A stretch of 64,000 bases of DNA from Sphagnum magellanicum (Eukaryota; Streptophyta; Sphagnopsida; Sphagnales; Sphagnaceae), in the NCBI GenBank assembly GCA_021904315.1, contig CM038922.1, forward strand, positions 9,089,347 through 9,153,346, written 5' to 3'. The translations under genes and the position numbers were made by a program. The notes under the pieces were generated by a model. It saw only the letters and a program-made list of their open reading frames with translations, was not told where the DNA came from and made no database searches. Within the stretch, counting starts at the first letter, position 1. Each line of letters opens with the position of its first letter. This document shows positions 22,745 through 36,847 of the stretch, in pieces.

Positions 22745-25700
22745 TTCATTTAAATAATGGTTCAATAATTAAGGACTTGTTTTTTAAACATGGAAGTGAA
22801 AGGAAATAAAAGATTTAAACCTTCGCACTTACACCTTAGGTTGATGAACAAGTTGTTTAAATGGGCTAAATTTTTAATTTAGGTTAGGTAGCCTAGTGAA
22901 GGTTCTTAAATGCTTAACATAAGTTTGTGATTAATTGTTAATGAATTTATTATTGTTGATTTAACTATTAATGAATTTAGGGCATATTCACAATCAAGGT
23001 ACCATTTTTTTTGCCACAAAACTCAAGGACTTTGTTGTTGTTATCTTCCAAATATAAAATTTAAGTGGAATAAATTTAAATGAGATATTGAATAATTCAA
23101 ATTATGATAATTTTCATGGTGGTGGTGGGTTTTCACATGCATATGTAATTATGCATAAATATTTTGTTAAAAAACCAAAAATGCAAAAAATGAATACATA
23201 AGTTTTAATATACAACTTAACATGTTTCTTTGCATGAAAATTTCCTACACATTTTGCTAGCACTTGGGGCCACAAATTTGAACCTAATGAATAGAAAAAA
23301 TCAACCAAACGGGAAAAAAAAAAATCATTTTTCTTGTAGCCTTTTCAAAATGGATTTTGTAGCTTTCAAAATTCTTATATCCTACATTATTTAATCAAAT
23401 GCATTATATACATGAAAATTGCCAAACATAGATGTATACATTACTTATCCATGAAAGAAAATTGAAGTCAATTGCATTGTTTAATACATTCTTTGTAATT
23501 CTTTTAAGATGTAAATTACAATTAAGACAAGGACTTAAATTGTTTAAAAGGGCGCAAAAGGACATCAATATTAAATCCAATCTATTCTTGGATTTTTTAT
23601 TATATTAACATGACATCATTTTAATTATAATCATATACCAATCCACTATAATCATGAAATAGTAAACATAATAAAACTCCAAAATAGTCATTTGTAACTT
23701 TTTTCGTTAGACCATCCTTTTGGGTATGTGATTGTGAATATGCTTTTTATTATTAATTATTTAACTATTAATGAATTTTATTAACTATTGGTGAATTCAA
23801 TTAGTTATCATTGAATTCACTTGTCAAAAGCAATTGGTCCCTGTTTACGAAGGGGTTGCCCACTTTCACCATGGTAAATTTGTCCTCAATTTCACTGAAA
23901 ATTTAATGAAACACAAAGTGAACTTGAACGCATATTAGATATGAACTTGAACATGAATAATGTAAAAATAAATTTCATAAATTGTAAGGATATTTTAAAT
24001 TCATATAATAGAAAGTCATTGATTATTATATTATAAGTCTATTATGATTTATCATCAAGAAATGACATTTTTAATGAGAATTATGTTGGTCATATACCTA
24101 TATAATTAATGTTGTTTGAATCTACAAAGAAACTAATCAAAAGATCACAAATATAATTGACCATGAATACCGAAAAAGATCATTTTTATTCAATAAAACA
24201 TTCATGCAAAGGTCTTTTTACAAATTTATGATAACAAAATTTTGATTATCAAACATGCGATTATCCCAATAAATTGTTGGTAACCATTGATTTTGTTATA
24301 AGATGTGCACAAAGTTATTTCATTGATTTACTCATATTGTGTACACAATCTTGTAACAATGATCAAATGACATTTTGCATGTATAATGTTTTGTAAATAT
24401 TTATGAATCCTTATTCAATTTTGTTGAAGATTAATTTTATGAAACAACAAAATGTTAAATGTGAATTTCAAAGATATATCATTTAAATACACCTCCTCAA
24501 CCATTACTTGGTCAAATTTTTTTGTATTATTACATCTTCAAATTGTTTTTTAAAATTTTCATCTTGTTTAAATAATTTGACAAATAATATGTAGGTTTTA
24601 AATGTTTAAGTTTTTTCCTCTTTTTTAATATCCATGTCATTAAAAACATGTTTGTAAAAGTTTAAATGGGTTGTTATCATATGGCTTGTACTGTATAGTA
24701 ATGATGTGATGCATAAAACTTAATCAAATGATCAGAACACATCAAAGTATTTTTTTAACCAAAATGAAAAAAATACAGAAGAAGAACATTGAAAAGAATA
24801 ATATAATTTTTCATTCTTGGTCCATTAATCCTTTAAAATCATTTCTTTTCACATAATGTACACATAATGAGGTATAATACCTTATGTGAATGTCACAATG
24901 AAAGGGAAAAAAAATGCATGCCCAAACATAGAAAACTCATGATAAAAAATGTTCCATCAAAAATCACAATTTACATGATAAAAACATAATTATCCGTGTA
25001 AATTAGACCAAAAAGTACATCTACTTAAAATCCCTTTTAAAAATGTGACAATTTTCTACAAAAACATAAAAAAATAGATTGGAAATTTTTTATCTTTCAT
25101 TTTGAAAACATCTATGCCTCCATTGAGTTTATGGTAAGTTTAGTATAAAATTTGAAAGATTTAAGAATAATAATAGTAGGTTACAAATAGGTTTGAAATT
25201 GACTGATATATATATTTTTCAAACTGAACTTTTACCCTATAGGCTGGACTTATTTTTATTAGAATGTGAAAAAGATGAAAAAACATAAGTACATTTTAGG
25301 GCCCCATTAATTCAAAAAAAAATTTAATGTAATAGTTCATCTATTTACAACCTACTTAAAATGTATAAAGTAGATTGTGAGCTTGCTTGAATTCCCATGA
25401 ATCTACTTAAACCTACTTTGAACATGTAGTCTTTAGTTAAAGTTTTAACAAAATTGAAGAAAATTTTCATATTAATCCTTGAACTAAAGTTCAATATGTC
25501 AAAGCATACTTGATGGCTACTTTCCATTTATGTTGCAAGGTATGTTTGTAGTTTAATTTACCATAATTCTAATATCTTGCTAAACAAATAATCATTTCTG
25601 AACTGGATGGTGGGAGTGAGCCTTTTTTTCTTGTTTTGACAATTGACAAAATCATGTAGTCTACTTTAGAAAATATTAATAAAACCCTTATTTGAGCCTC

Positions 25701-26299
25701 TTTTCAAAATTCAAACCACATGTTTCATTTTGAAATTTTTTTATCAGAAAGCCCTTTTATACTTCCAAATTCATAGACAATAATGCTTTGGCCTATACAA
25801 ATCAATATTGAGAAATTTTGACTTCATCATAATCTATATATTAATGAAATCAAACTAGTATTATAGTCCAAATCACTACAGGGTCTTAAGCAAAAACTAC
25901 TTAACCTAGGCTATATCCATATATACAACCTTACAAATCAATTGATTAAAACCCAATACAATATAGAGGTTTTATAGGATTTTATAATATCTTCATTTCA
26001 TGCTAATATTTTCTTATGTAAATTAGACTGCTATATTGAAAACAGATTAATACCCAAATACATTGTAAGGGATATGCATCAAGTGTTAACAAGATATAAA
26101 AAAAGATTTCATCTTAATCCAAAAGACAATGCCTTTTGTAAGGATCCATAATTAGAATTGGCTAGTTTTGCATTTAAACGTTGTAGGTAAATTGAAACAA
26201 ATAAACCTGATTACAAACTAGACCCTAGAGGATTTCAAAGACTCAATATCTTTAATATGTATATAACATCACATGTCAAGTGTTATAGATAGCAAACAA
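22745..26299. other. AT-rich intergenic DNA, no gene seen
   Basis: No coding content, clear repeat or terminal repeat could be recognised over this 3.5 kb. Short open frames are isolated and of AT-driven composition. Confidence 0.4.
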
Positions 26300-26805
26300 T
26301 GTCGCAACCCCACTTTGAGGGAGTTGTGAGGTCACCACTCACACTCCCTAAAATGGGACTTGGGAGTCCTTCGAGACTCCCAAAAACTCAGAGTGCAATT
26401 GCAGGGGTCAAAACACCTTGCATTGAAGCATTCTTTATACCATTGGAAAGGTCTTGAAGTGCAGATGTCCAAAATGGCCTCGCATGAGCCATTTAGACAT
26501 ATGCAGCACAAGTTATGGTCAAAAGAAGGGTCGGGAGTCATATTGGCAATTTGACTTTCGACCACTAAAAGTCAAGAATCAACCCGATTCTGGTGCGTGC
26601 AGGTGAAGTGAAACACACCATTGGAAAGCTCTTGAGGAGAGCTACAACTTTGGTTTAGACCTCATCTTAATCCGAGTTGGGGGCGAGGAGTTATGAGCGT
26701 CCAAAGTCCCAGGAGTCCAAATCGGGACAATTTCGAGACTCCACTTTGGGAGTCCTGGGAAAAATAGCCATTTGGATGTAGGTGTGGCGGAGAGCTGCAG
26801 AGAAT
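26300..26805. repeat. GC-richer dispersed repeat, copy A (possible solo LTR)
   Basis: It starts TGTCGCAACCCCACTTTGAG. It is alignable over about 500 bp with 32835-33333 in the same orientation. Many GGGAGTC/GACTCCC words occur. The TG start and C-rich opening recall LTR ends, but I see no terminal CA, primer-binding site or polypurine tract. Minus-strand open frames are similar in both copies, but with many amino-acid changes, so I do not call a gene. Confidence 0.6.
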
Positions 26806-28139
26806 ACTATATGGGGGGAGGTGGTGGCTTCCCCCGAGTCCGGGCCGTGGTGAATCAAGTGAGTCCAAGTTAGACCGTGGCTTGTCCCAACACCAAAAAG
26901 GTGTAGAATGAATTCCAACCAACTTGTTGGTTGGATTTGGATGTAGGACCGTGTAATTGAGTGAGCTTGTCCCTCTTCCTAGTCTATCTTGGAGCTTTCA
27001 GCATGCCCCTCTCACCCTCTTTAGTGCTGGAAGCTGGGAACGTGCCTCGAGTCCCAAAAATTCGCATCTTGAGTGACTTAGCCCAACTTGGGGCTAACTT
27101 GGGGACTTGGGAGTGCGTCAAACAAGATGCCTTGGAGATTAGACTATAAGGAAGAACTGAAATTAGACATGAAGGAATGAAAAGGCCCCATATTAAATGC
27201 AAAGTTTGAAATGGCCAAATACTTAGGTGTAATAACATATTATGGTACTAAAAGTGTTATGGAAAGTTTAAAAAATGACAAGGTCACATCAAAACAATGT
27301 TTTATTGATTAATTGTTTTTATTAATGATTTAATAACAACAGCCTTGGAATGTCAATGTGCAACACAAAACGCCAAAAAATTAGCCCAAGCAACTTCCAA
27401 TCAATGATTGGTGGCCATAGAAGACAAAAACATTATAACTTATTTTTCATCAATAATACATGACATTATTAACTATTATTTATTTGTGAACAAACGTTAT
27501 TCCTTATGGAAAGTCATGTCCATCTAATCTTGTGTTCTAACTTTAACCAAAAGAATGGCCTGTAGTTGGTTGAGGTTGTTTTCCATGAAGTCCAAACTTG
27601 CAAATCACAATAAAAAACCAGAGGGGGGGGGGGTAGCCTTACTATATTATTTTACTTCTATGAAAACTTTGGGATTTCACATTATAAAAAAACCCTTTTA
27701 GTTTTAGTGAGGTAGCTATATTTGATAAACCTTATGATAGAGTGTAGATAAAGTAAGTAAATTACTCACAATTTAATGATGAATGCAAATTGTGTAATAA
27801 CACAAAATAACTTAAATATTTCATTTGAAACCTTTTCAATATGACTTGAAGGAGGTCGAAGACTCTTGTTGAGGTAGCCATAGTCAAATTTGAGGAATAA
27901 ATTACGTTATACCATAAATGCCATAGTTAAAAGTGTGTAGTAGAAAATTGCATAGGGTGAAAGCATGAAATAAAGAGTCAAGAAGTGTGTGAACAATCCT
28001 TAAAAACTATTTTTTGAATTTTTGAAAAATCACCATGGGAACATTATATATTAAGAAAATTGTTTAATTTTTCAAACAAGTTTTTATACTCTCAAAGTTG
28101 CAACTACAAATTTTTCATGAGAATTCACCATGTTTCAAG
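26806..28139. other. intergenic DNA, GC-richer to about 27150
   Basis: 26806-27150 continues the composition of the repeat before it but has no counterpart at 33334, so copy A may be longer. An 11-G run lies at 27623-27633. No gene is seen. Confidence 0.35.
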
Positions 28140-28600
28140 AGTCTTTTTATATGTTTAAAGCACTAAAGAAAAACATGTGGAAAGGTGGTTTTTTTGTTTC
28201 AAAAATCTTTTTTCCTTATCAAATGTTCACCAAATCATTTCAAATTTTTTTGAACTTTAATATATTTTACAAGAAGGGATCCATGTGTTCAAAACATTCA
28301 AAATGTAAAAATACGTATACCTTAAGTTTAAATTTTTGATACTCAAACATCCTTAAGAACTATTATAGTTTTGAATTTGTAATCATGGTTCTTGAAGTAA
28401 AGTTATAGATTTGATTATAATGTAAGGCTTGATGCAAAAACAATTGTGTTTTTATCATGTTATATGTCATAGCTGGCCTCAAATTTGATATTTAGTGGGA
28501 AAAACTATGTGAAAAATGCAGTATAAACCAATAAAAAATTGCCATGAGGAAAATGTAGTCCTTGGAAAGAATTAAAACCATGGTGTGACTAGTTCCTTTT
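28140..28600. repeat. dispersed repeat, copy 1 (partner 34550-34975)
   Basis: Shared blocks include TGGCCTCAAATTTGATAT, TATAAACCAATA and TAGTCCTTG.AAAGAA, in the same order and orientation as in the partner. Both copies lie about 1.7-1.8 kb downstream of the GC-richer repeat, so they may be parts of one larger element. Confidence 0.65.
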
Positions 28601-30949
28601 TTCATGTTTTCACCCCATAATAGTTGTGTGTCCCCATGTAAGGGGTACTAATTGCATTTATATGAATTTTTTTTTGCAAAAGCTAAAGAAATTACCATGG
28701 ACAAACTATATGCAAGGAAACTTGCACGTGTGGTTTTGATTAAAGGGGAGGATAAGAACCCTATTGGAATTTTTCAATGTGTAGAACTTTGCATTTAAAA
28801 CCTGATGACGCTTTGCGTCCTACTAGGGTCCTGGGCAATAATTTAACTTTTGCCAACTCCTCAAGGGAAGTAGTGTCACAGAATCAAGAAAGTGGCTTGT
28901 ATAAGTGTAGGTAAACAAATTTCGACAATGGCTCTATGGTCAACTTTCATTCTTGTTTTGTGTTTGAAACACATTTTCATTAATTACCAGACTCATAACA
29001 TTCTTGCACATTATCTCCCTTGTGCATATAATTTTCACGTACTATTTACATAATTGTAAACAATCACAGAAATTTATACAATTTATGCTCTATGAAACAA
29101 AAATAATAATAAATAGGATATTGAGTACCATGCATAGTATTGAAATAACTTGATCATGATTGTTTCCACATGTTAAATGTAAAAGGCATTTTTCCATTCT
29201 CACCATGACATTCATATTTGCTCCTTTTTTAACAATCTTTTGAACAAGCTCAACATGTCCACACGAAGCTTAACTAGATAACAAATGTTCATATGTCAAT
29301 GACATGACATGTTCAAATAACCTAGATATGAATGAATTTCAACCAAAGGGCAATAATGATATGATCACAATGTGTAACATGCAATAAATCTTATTTATTT
29401 ACACCAAAATTAAAACATTGAAAAAATTAAAGAAAAGATAGATATCCTTGTAGGGTAAGAAGTTTTTAAAATGTTTTTAAAATGAAAGACATTACTTCAT
29501 TTATATATGAAATTAAAGTGTAAACAACATTATAATGCATTAAGCTGAATTTGAGTTGAATTGAGATTGAATTCAATTCAATTCAAATTCATTTCAAGAC
29601 AAATGGGATGCAAATTGGTGGAAAAGGTATTCAAAATCTTTTTATGAATGTGGCATTGGCAAAAAAACTTTAAAAAAACAAAAATTTGAAAAAACACCTT
29701 TCCATGCTTCTTCACGTGGGATTGGGTTAAACAAATTTTAGTTTGGAACTATCTAATGATGACTTATGGAACCTAAAGTTGTCATACCTAAACCAATTCT
29801 GATAAATCATTGTCATTAAATTATAGATGACTTGCTTGGCATTATTTTACAAAATCAAGATGAGTCTAAATATTAATTCATTGTTAACATCTTTTTAGGT
29901 TTTCCAACAAACAACACTTGGAAAAAATATAAATTTTTTAATGTTCATTAAATTTGTCCCATAATTTGCACATTGATTTATTGGCTTAATCTTGTACATT
30001 TAATACATTTTGGGATGTAATAGGTGTACTTAATTGTGGAACAATGCTACTAAATGTTGAATGTATTCATTTTCCATTTTCCATTAGAAGAACACATATG
30101 ATTAGGTTTTTACTAAATGGTATGCAATGACACTTATTGTGTTGGAATAAATTGATTTGGATTCAAGTCCTCTTTAATGTATTGGAACTTTAGTTTCATA
30201 TGTGTTGGTGTGTGTGTGGGGGGGGGGGAGGGATCTAGCAAGTAATAAAATTTTAAAATTGGATTTGTTTTATTTTCATGAACTTATACAAGTTTGCATG
30301 GTCTTTAATAACCTACATTAACTAAAGTGCAATATTCAATCTTGAAGTTCATGCATTGCAAATTTTCAAACTCTAGAAGTGAGACTACAAAACACATTTG
30401 ACATTCAAAATTATTGAATTGGATGTTAACCGATACAAATTTCATGTCATTTTGTGGGTTGATTTTATCACCCTAAAATAATTGTTGATGTTAAGTTCTA
30501 GACCATTGGATAGGAAGCAATTCATTTAAAATTACATCTTCTAAGGACATTCAATTTCATGTGAACCGTGAACAACTTTATTTGCTTATCACTTTGAATT
30601 CCCCCTTAAACTTCAATGTTCAATTATTGGATCAGGTTGACCTTTGCACAATATCCTACTAGCTCCCATAATACATATGGTGGAACAACAAAGAATGACA
30701 CCCATTAGGTTTCTTTGTATCTATTATTGAGATGTGAAACTTGTGTTATATTTTACGCTTTTAGGTTTATTACTACCATGTTGTATGTGCATGATGTTCT
30801 AAACAATGCTTCTTATTAAAGGGTGCAAAAACATGAAAACCATAAAAAAAAATTTGGTTTTGAACTATGAAAAAAATGGGATATATGATTAATGAAACAA
30901 CTACATTTGTAATCATTTTGAACACATGTGACTTGAATTCATTCAAATT
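28601..30949. other. AT-rich intergenic DNA, no gene seen
   Basis: There is a second 11-G run at 30218-30228. I recognise nothing else. Confidence 0.4.
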
Positions 30950-31958
30950 CACAATAATAGAAAAACATGGTTTTTCAAGTTGTTCAAGTTGACTAATTGC
31001 TGATTTTTTTATTAATGAAATGTCCATTTTGACTAAAAGTCCATCATATGAATGGACATTGACTGATCAATTTGAATAATGATGACCAGTTTGATTATTC
31101 ATCAAATGGGGCATCTAATCAAGTTGGACAAAAAATGATATTCTTAGTCAAGATCACCAATAGATTTTCCTCAAATGGAACAGTTGGTCAAGTTGAACAA
31201 ATTAAAAAAAAAACATTTCTAGTCATGATGGCTGATGGGTTTATAGTCGAATAAGACATCTCCTCAAGTTGGACAAACAAAAATGACATCCTACCTACCT
31301 ACTTAAAAGTTACCTACCTAAGCTAGTATAGTACCTACCTACCTACCCACCTATCTAATTACCTATTGTTGCACTTAAGTATAATTACTTATAATTAATA
31401 CTTACCTACCTAGGTAGCATACTAAGTACCTAAGTCATTTTAAGTTAACTATATATGAAAGTAGGTAGGTGGGTGGGTAGGTTGATAATAGTTAAGCCAA
31501 TACACCACCTATTTAAGTTGTCTACCCAATTATTTCTTAATTACCATTTTATTTATTTACATAAGTCTACTACATACATTGTCAAATGTCAAATAAAAAA
31601 GTTGACAAAAATTAATATGAATTTCTTTTCCATTAATAAAGATTTTGTTTATCATCATGGAAGTGAGGGGTTCAATTCTTAATACTTGCAACCTATGTTC
31701 ATGTTTAAAGTGTTGGGTTAAGTAGGTTAGGTTGGGTAGTTAGGTTATCACCTAGTTACCTACCACTTTGATTTTTATGAAAATAAATATAAAAATAAAT
31801 AATCTAAATTTGACCATTCAAAATTGACCACCTAGTCACAACAAACATGTTAAAATCGACTTATTCAAAATGATGGGGGTTTTTTTCATGGTTATTAAAA
31901 TGGGGGTTTTTTTTTCATTAAAAGTTTTAATAAAAAAAACCATATTTTCTATTAGTGT
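30950..31958. mobile_element. CACTA-like fold-back element
   Basis: The left end CACAATAATAGAAAAACATGG pairs with a right end reading CACTAATAGAAAATATGG on the other strand. The order inside matches the 12141 and 21081 elements: GTCAAGTTGGAC-type motifs (30980-31270), a CCTA array then TAGG (31285-31485), a tRNA-like segment (about 31640-31700), GTTAGG units (31710-31760), inverted motifs and a T-rich end. No target duplication can be seen. No coding capacity. Confidence 0.55.
31640..31700 (+). other. tRNA-like segment, B box only
   Basis: GGTTCAATTCT (31669-31679) is a good B box. The following TAATACTTGCAACCTATG matches the segment after the B box at 13756. The A-box part is not convincing. 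Confidence 0.35.
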
Positions 31959-32834
31959 CATCACTTTCACCATGAGTCGTTTTTGTGGTACAATAGTTGC
32001 AAACCACATTTTTAAATGTTTTAAATGATTAAAATTACATTTATTAATTCATAACCTAAGATATTAGTCTATTTTAAGCTAACAAATACGAAGTTGTAAG
32101 AAATCAATGTGAGTTGTGAAATTCAGTAGTTATTGAACATGGTTTTATTTTGAAATGTTGCACATATATGTTAAGTAGATTTATAAATTGATTTGACACA
32201 ATACTTAACAAAATGTCTTTGGGAAAAAAAGTTTTCAAAATTTCAAATTGTCATGATCTTGAACATTTACTTGGGAATGTTAATATTATGCAAAGAATGA
32301 AATATTTATGAAATTTAAAGGAGAAACGTCATTTATAAATATAAAGGTAAAGTGTAATTATGACTCATTATGATTGGCAACATATATGTTGGGGTTGTTC
32401 CTATCAACAAAAAAAATTTGTGGATTGATGAGATCATAATGACATTTGTTATTAAAAACTATTAGATAAAATGTTTATAAATAATAATTTCATTTCATTA
32501 AATGTGTTTGGGTAGGGTGTAAAGATGGTTCAGTTAATGAAACTAATGAATTTTGTGAAATAAAATATTCAATTTTAAACATGGAATTTTTTTAATTAAT
32601 TAATTATTCATTAAACATGTGTAGCAGAATTTTGCATATGTAGTATTTGGCAAACAACAATGAGTTTTCCAATAAAAATGATTAGTATTGAAAATAATAT
32701 CCATTACTTCTAAAGGAAACACAAACATTCACTAATCTTTTGTCTTCCATACCAATAACTTTCATGTCTTTAAAACCTCTCCACTCCCAAATGCATTTGC
32801 AAGCCATTGGGACAAAGTGAATTCCTATGGATTA
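31959..32834. other. AT-rich intergenic DNA, no gene seen
   Basis: I recognise no coding content or repeat structure here. Confidence 0.4.
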
Positions 32835-33333
32835 TGTCACAACCCCACTTTGAGGGAAGTGTGAGGTCACCACTCACACTCCCGAAAATGGGACTTAAGA
32901 GTCCTCCGGGACTCTTGAAAACTCAGAACTCGATTGTAGGGGTCAAAACACTTCACATTGAGGTGTTCCTTACACTGTTTAAAAGGTCTTGAAGTGTAGA
33001 TGTCCAAAATGACCTTGCATGAGCCATTTGGACAGCTGTAGCACAAGTTATAAGCAAAAGAAGGGCCGGGAGTCAAATTGGCAGTTTGACTCCCGACCAC
33101 TAAAAGTCGGGAATCGACCTGATCCCGATGTGTGTAGGTGGAATGCGACACACCATTGAAACCTCTCAAGGAGAGCTACAAGTTTGCTTCAGACCTTGTC
33201 CCAATCGGAGGTTAGAGCGAGAAGTTATGAACGCCCAAAGTCCTGGGAGTCCAAACCGGGACAGTTTCAGGGCTCCACTTTGGGAGTCCCGGGAAAAAGT
33301 GCCATTCGGATGCAAGTGCGGCGGAGATAGTGT
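32835..33333. repeat. GC-richer dispersed repeat, copy B (possible solo LTR)
   Basis: It starts TGTCACAACCCCACTTTGAG and ends after GTGCGGCGGAGA. It aligns throughout with 26300-26805 at roughly four of five bases, by eye. The two copies are 6.5 kb apart in direct orientation. A single LTR retrotransposon is therefore possible, but I see no gag or pol between them. Confidence 0.6.
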
Positions 33334-34549
33334 CAACTTCAAAATCTTAATATGCAACTAGTTGTGAATTGAATGCACAAAAACAACTAACTATCAACTC
33401 CATTGTTAATACTTTAAAACTTCTGAAACATTGTTTATTAACAAATAGATTAACATTGCAAACAATAAAATATCATGGCAACTTGAGCCATCTATCATCA
33501 TCTAGATACTCATATGCAAATCAAATTATAAGATTTTGTTCAATGATGAAGCCAATTGACAAAAGCCTAAACATACATTTCAACAAATGTTTTCACAACA
33601 CACTTTTGAAGATACCATAAACACCACATTTGATCATAAATCACATGCATGCCGATTGTTGCTAACGTTAGTTTGTAACATAAGCCTACCAAAAACAGTA
33701 CCAAAAATTGTGCTTTACACATGAATTATTAATGTTTGATGTGGGTGGCAAAGTATGGGCATACTTGTTTGATATGTGTTAATGATTAAAGTAGATGGTG
33801 TATATATCATAATCTTTAACCAAATTTGTATTTTATAAACCATATGTATTTTTTGATTCTCCCAATCTATTGGAAGTTTGCCGCATGTTGTGGTAACACA
33901 TTTATAACTCCATTCCAAATGAGTCTTCATAAAAGCATATGTGCATTTCAATATGACTTTGAATTTTCCCAAAACTTCAAGAACATAAACACTAATGAAA
34001 CCAAAAATAATGGGTTGAACAATTTTGGCATTTAATGGTTGTCCTACACTTTCATCTTTAGATGCAAATCACATAATATGAATAAGATTTGACCTTGAAG
34101 ATAAAGGACCCTTGTGTTCACTATTGATCAACATGAATGGATTAACTTCACCTTATTGTATGAATTAAGAACATTGGCATCAATTTACCATCAAAGGTAG
34201 ACCATTCATACATGGAACCCCTACTAAGCTTTTTGAAAAGGCATGTATTCTTGCCTAGTTCCTTTCACAAATGCAAAAGGTCAAAAAATTATTGAAAAAT
34301 GGATTAATTAGTTTCAAAAGGGGTGAGATCATAATTAAAAGAGCCAAAGGACTTATTGATAGTTAGTTTTTTATGTACCTTGTCTATTTTGAAAATGTAT
34401 CACATGTAACATTTAAATGATATAAATATATTATCTTTACATTATGTTCATTTACTCATGAAGTTATCATCTTATGAATTTGAAATCATTTCATTGTGTT
34501 ATGAAGGTCCTTTTTGCATATGCAAAGGAGTTGTTGACATGTGCTAAAA
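33334..34549. other. AT-rich intergenic DNA, no gene seen
   Basis: There are open frames of 69-85 codons on both strands at 33369-34035, none recognisable. They may be remains of a mobile element. Confidence 0.3.
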
Positions 34550-34975
34550 ACAACCATAAAATATGAATGTACTTTTTGTTATTCAAACCTTCACTAAATT
34601 CTTTCAAATTTTGTATGGACTTATATATACTTCACAAGAAGTGAGCCATATGTCTAATCATTCAAAAATATGTTTACATGCTTGTATTGAAACCTTTTTA
34701 CATGACTAGTTAAAGTGGTTTCAAGCGTGTTTTAAATAGTTCATAATTTATCATTATGGCTAAAAGAAAAGTTGTGCATTTGATTTTAATGTAGAACACA
34801 ATGTAAAAGAATTAACAATTTACTATGTTTTGGGTCATATTTGGCCTCAAATTTGATATCTAGCCATTATCCAACTTGAAAAGCTATTTTTAAAAATGCA
34901 TTATAAACCAATACAAGAAGGCCACATGTGCAATTTAGTCCTTGAAAAGAACTTAAACCTTGTTGCAAATGGCTC
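34550..34975. repeat. dispersed repeat, copy 2 (partner 28140-28600)
   Basis: It has the same ordered blocks as the partner (CACAAGAAG.GA, TTGATTTTAATGTA, GGCCTCAAATTTGATAT, TAGTCCTTGAAAAGAA). Divergence is substantial, with small insertions. Confidence 0.65.
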
Positions 34976-36847
34976 CTTTTATTGTGATTGCATCCAAAGA
35001 CCTTGACCCAGTTTTTCATGATTCAATATATTTAAATGAAAGTATTAAAGAAACATTATTTATGTGCAACTTTTAGGTAATGCAACACTTGAGAAATATT
35101 TTGATGCAACCTCAATAAGTGGCCATTTATCTACCACAAACCAATTAATGTAAAAACCTTTCTTTCCTTTTGAACTATGTTGTGGTTGTTCTTGTGGTGG
35201 ACTTGAAGATTAAAGTTGTGGCAAATACAAAAAGGGATATCATTTGGGGAACTTTTTGAAGCCTCCCAACTAGGTTTTTAGGTTTGATGGGAGTAAATGT
35301 CTTCCTATTTCCTACTTCCTCAAACAGTTACAATGGCATTTTTTATAACCAAATCTTTTTGAGTTATAGGCTTCACCAAATTTGTCAAAGCAACGTGTTT
35401 GTGGGCCATTTTTTCAACTACAAGACTACAATCACTTTGTGTGTATCTAGGAACTCAAGATGTTTCCTCATCAAAACTATTTTTTTATTAATAAACTTTT
35501 CATGAAAATTAATTTCTAAATCAATGTGCTCTTTGTTTTCCTTCAATTAACAGAAAGATGTTGGCAAAATTCTTTTGATTACACATTTGTATTGAAAGCC
35601 TTATTTCTAAATGCATTCACAAGAGATAAAGTTTTATATAAATTATCAACTTATATGAATAATGAATGGGTGGAATGTAAGCATTAGCGTTATTCCTCAG
35701 AAGACATAATATGCAAATGCAAAAACTTTTTGCTTCCATCACACATTGTATCAAATTTTGGGTGACCAAAAGTATGTTGAGGAGTTTCATTGTCGAAGAC
35801 CTCCATTTATACAATGTAATGTTCAAAAGTCTATGGCTAAGAAAGAGTGATTAGAAATTGATGTTTGGTGGAAATTGGTTTCAACTATTAAATATTGCAT
35901 AGAAACTTTTGAAAATTAAGTGTTAAAAAATTCTCTAACTCATGCGTCGAAACTCTAGAACACAAAATATGAAATGCCAAACCAACCCAAGTGTCAAATT
36001 TTAATTATTTTGGCATTCGGTTGTCAAAACAAACAACAACAAGCCATATTACAAGAAAGGATCATAGATCATTTGCGAGGAGGAAAGTAAGTTCACAATT
36101 AGAAAGAGGTAGGATATAAGCCTCACACCAAGAGACAAACAAATATAAATGATGAAATTGTCATGATTCATTAATGTAATTTCATCCTAGGTGATTCCTT
36201 ATATATTCTATGAAGCACATGAGATAAAAAGATTACTTTTGGTATGCAAAAATGAAACTCTCTAACAAAATCATGCAAGCAAAGTTATATGGTGTAAAAT
36301 TGAAATAATGATCTCCACAAAGCATAAGTCCAAATATAGAAACTATGTAACCTACTAAAACAAATTTAATGTGGATTAGCATGACACGGTTGTTTAAAAC
36401 TCATCACATTGAATTGAAGGAACACCTAAGTTCTTAAGTCTAACCACCAACTGAAAAAATGAGAAGGTGGTTCTTTGTCATGCTTCACCTTAACCACCAC
36501 TTCTTTATTCCTTTCCATCAACTAGATATCTTCCTAAATTGTATCTATTTTCAACCCCAAACTATGTTACACCATGAAAGTTCAAAGGTAGATAGATAAG
36601 TAGGTAAGTAATACTTCAAGGGACATTCCTTGTCAAAGGATAATAGCCTTTGTTGGCCAGATCTTCCTGCAAATAAGTAGATATAAATGAATCATTGAAT
36701 ATAAATGGCATTGATCAATTTACCACAATTAATATTGAGCGTAAATTTATATTGCCGTTGGTATTATACTAATTAGAACAGGGAGATTTTAAATCAGGGT
36801 TAAGTGGAACTAGTTTGTTGGATGGATGGCGGACAGCGCGTGTCCGT
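34976..36847. other. intergenic DNA and 3' flank of the cyclase gene
   Basis: No gene could be recognised. A short TAGG-type run lies at 36589-36612. GC rises from about 36800, where the last exon of the cyclase gene ends. The 3' UTR must be here but its end is not visible. Confidence 0.4.

Noticed and set aside
26332-33169. similar minus-strand frames in both GC-richer repeats (26332-26565 and 32867-33169)
   Set aside because: The similarity follows the DNA similarity and includes many amino-acid changes, so there is no sign of selection on a protein.
26300-33333. one LTR retrotransposon bounded by the two GC-richer repeats
   Set aside because: No primer-binding site, polypurine tract, gag or pol could be found between them, and the first copy seems longer. 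Kept only as a possibility.
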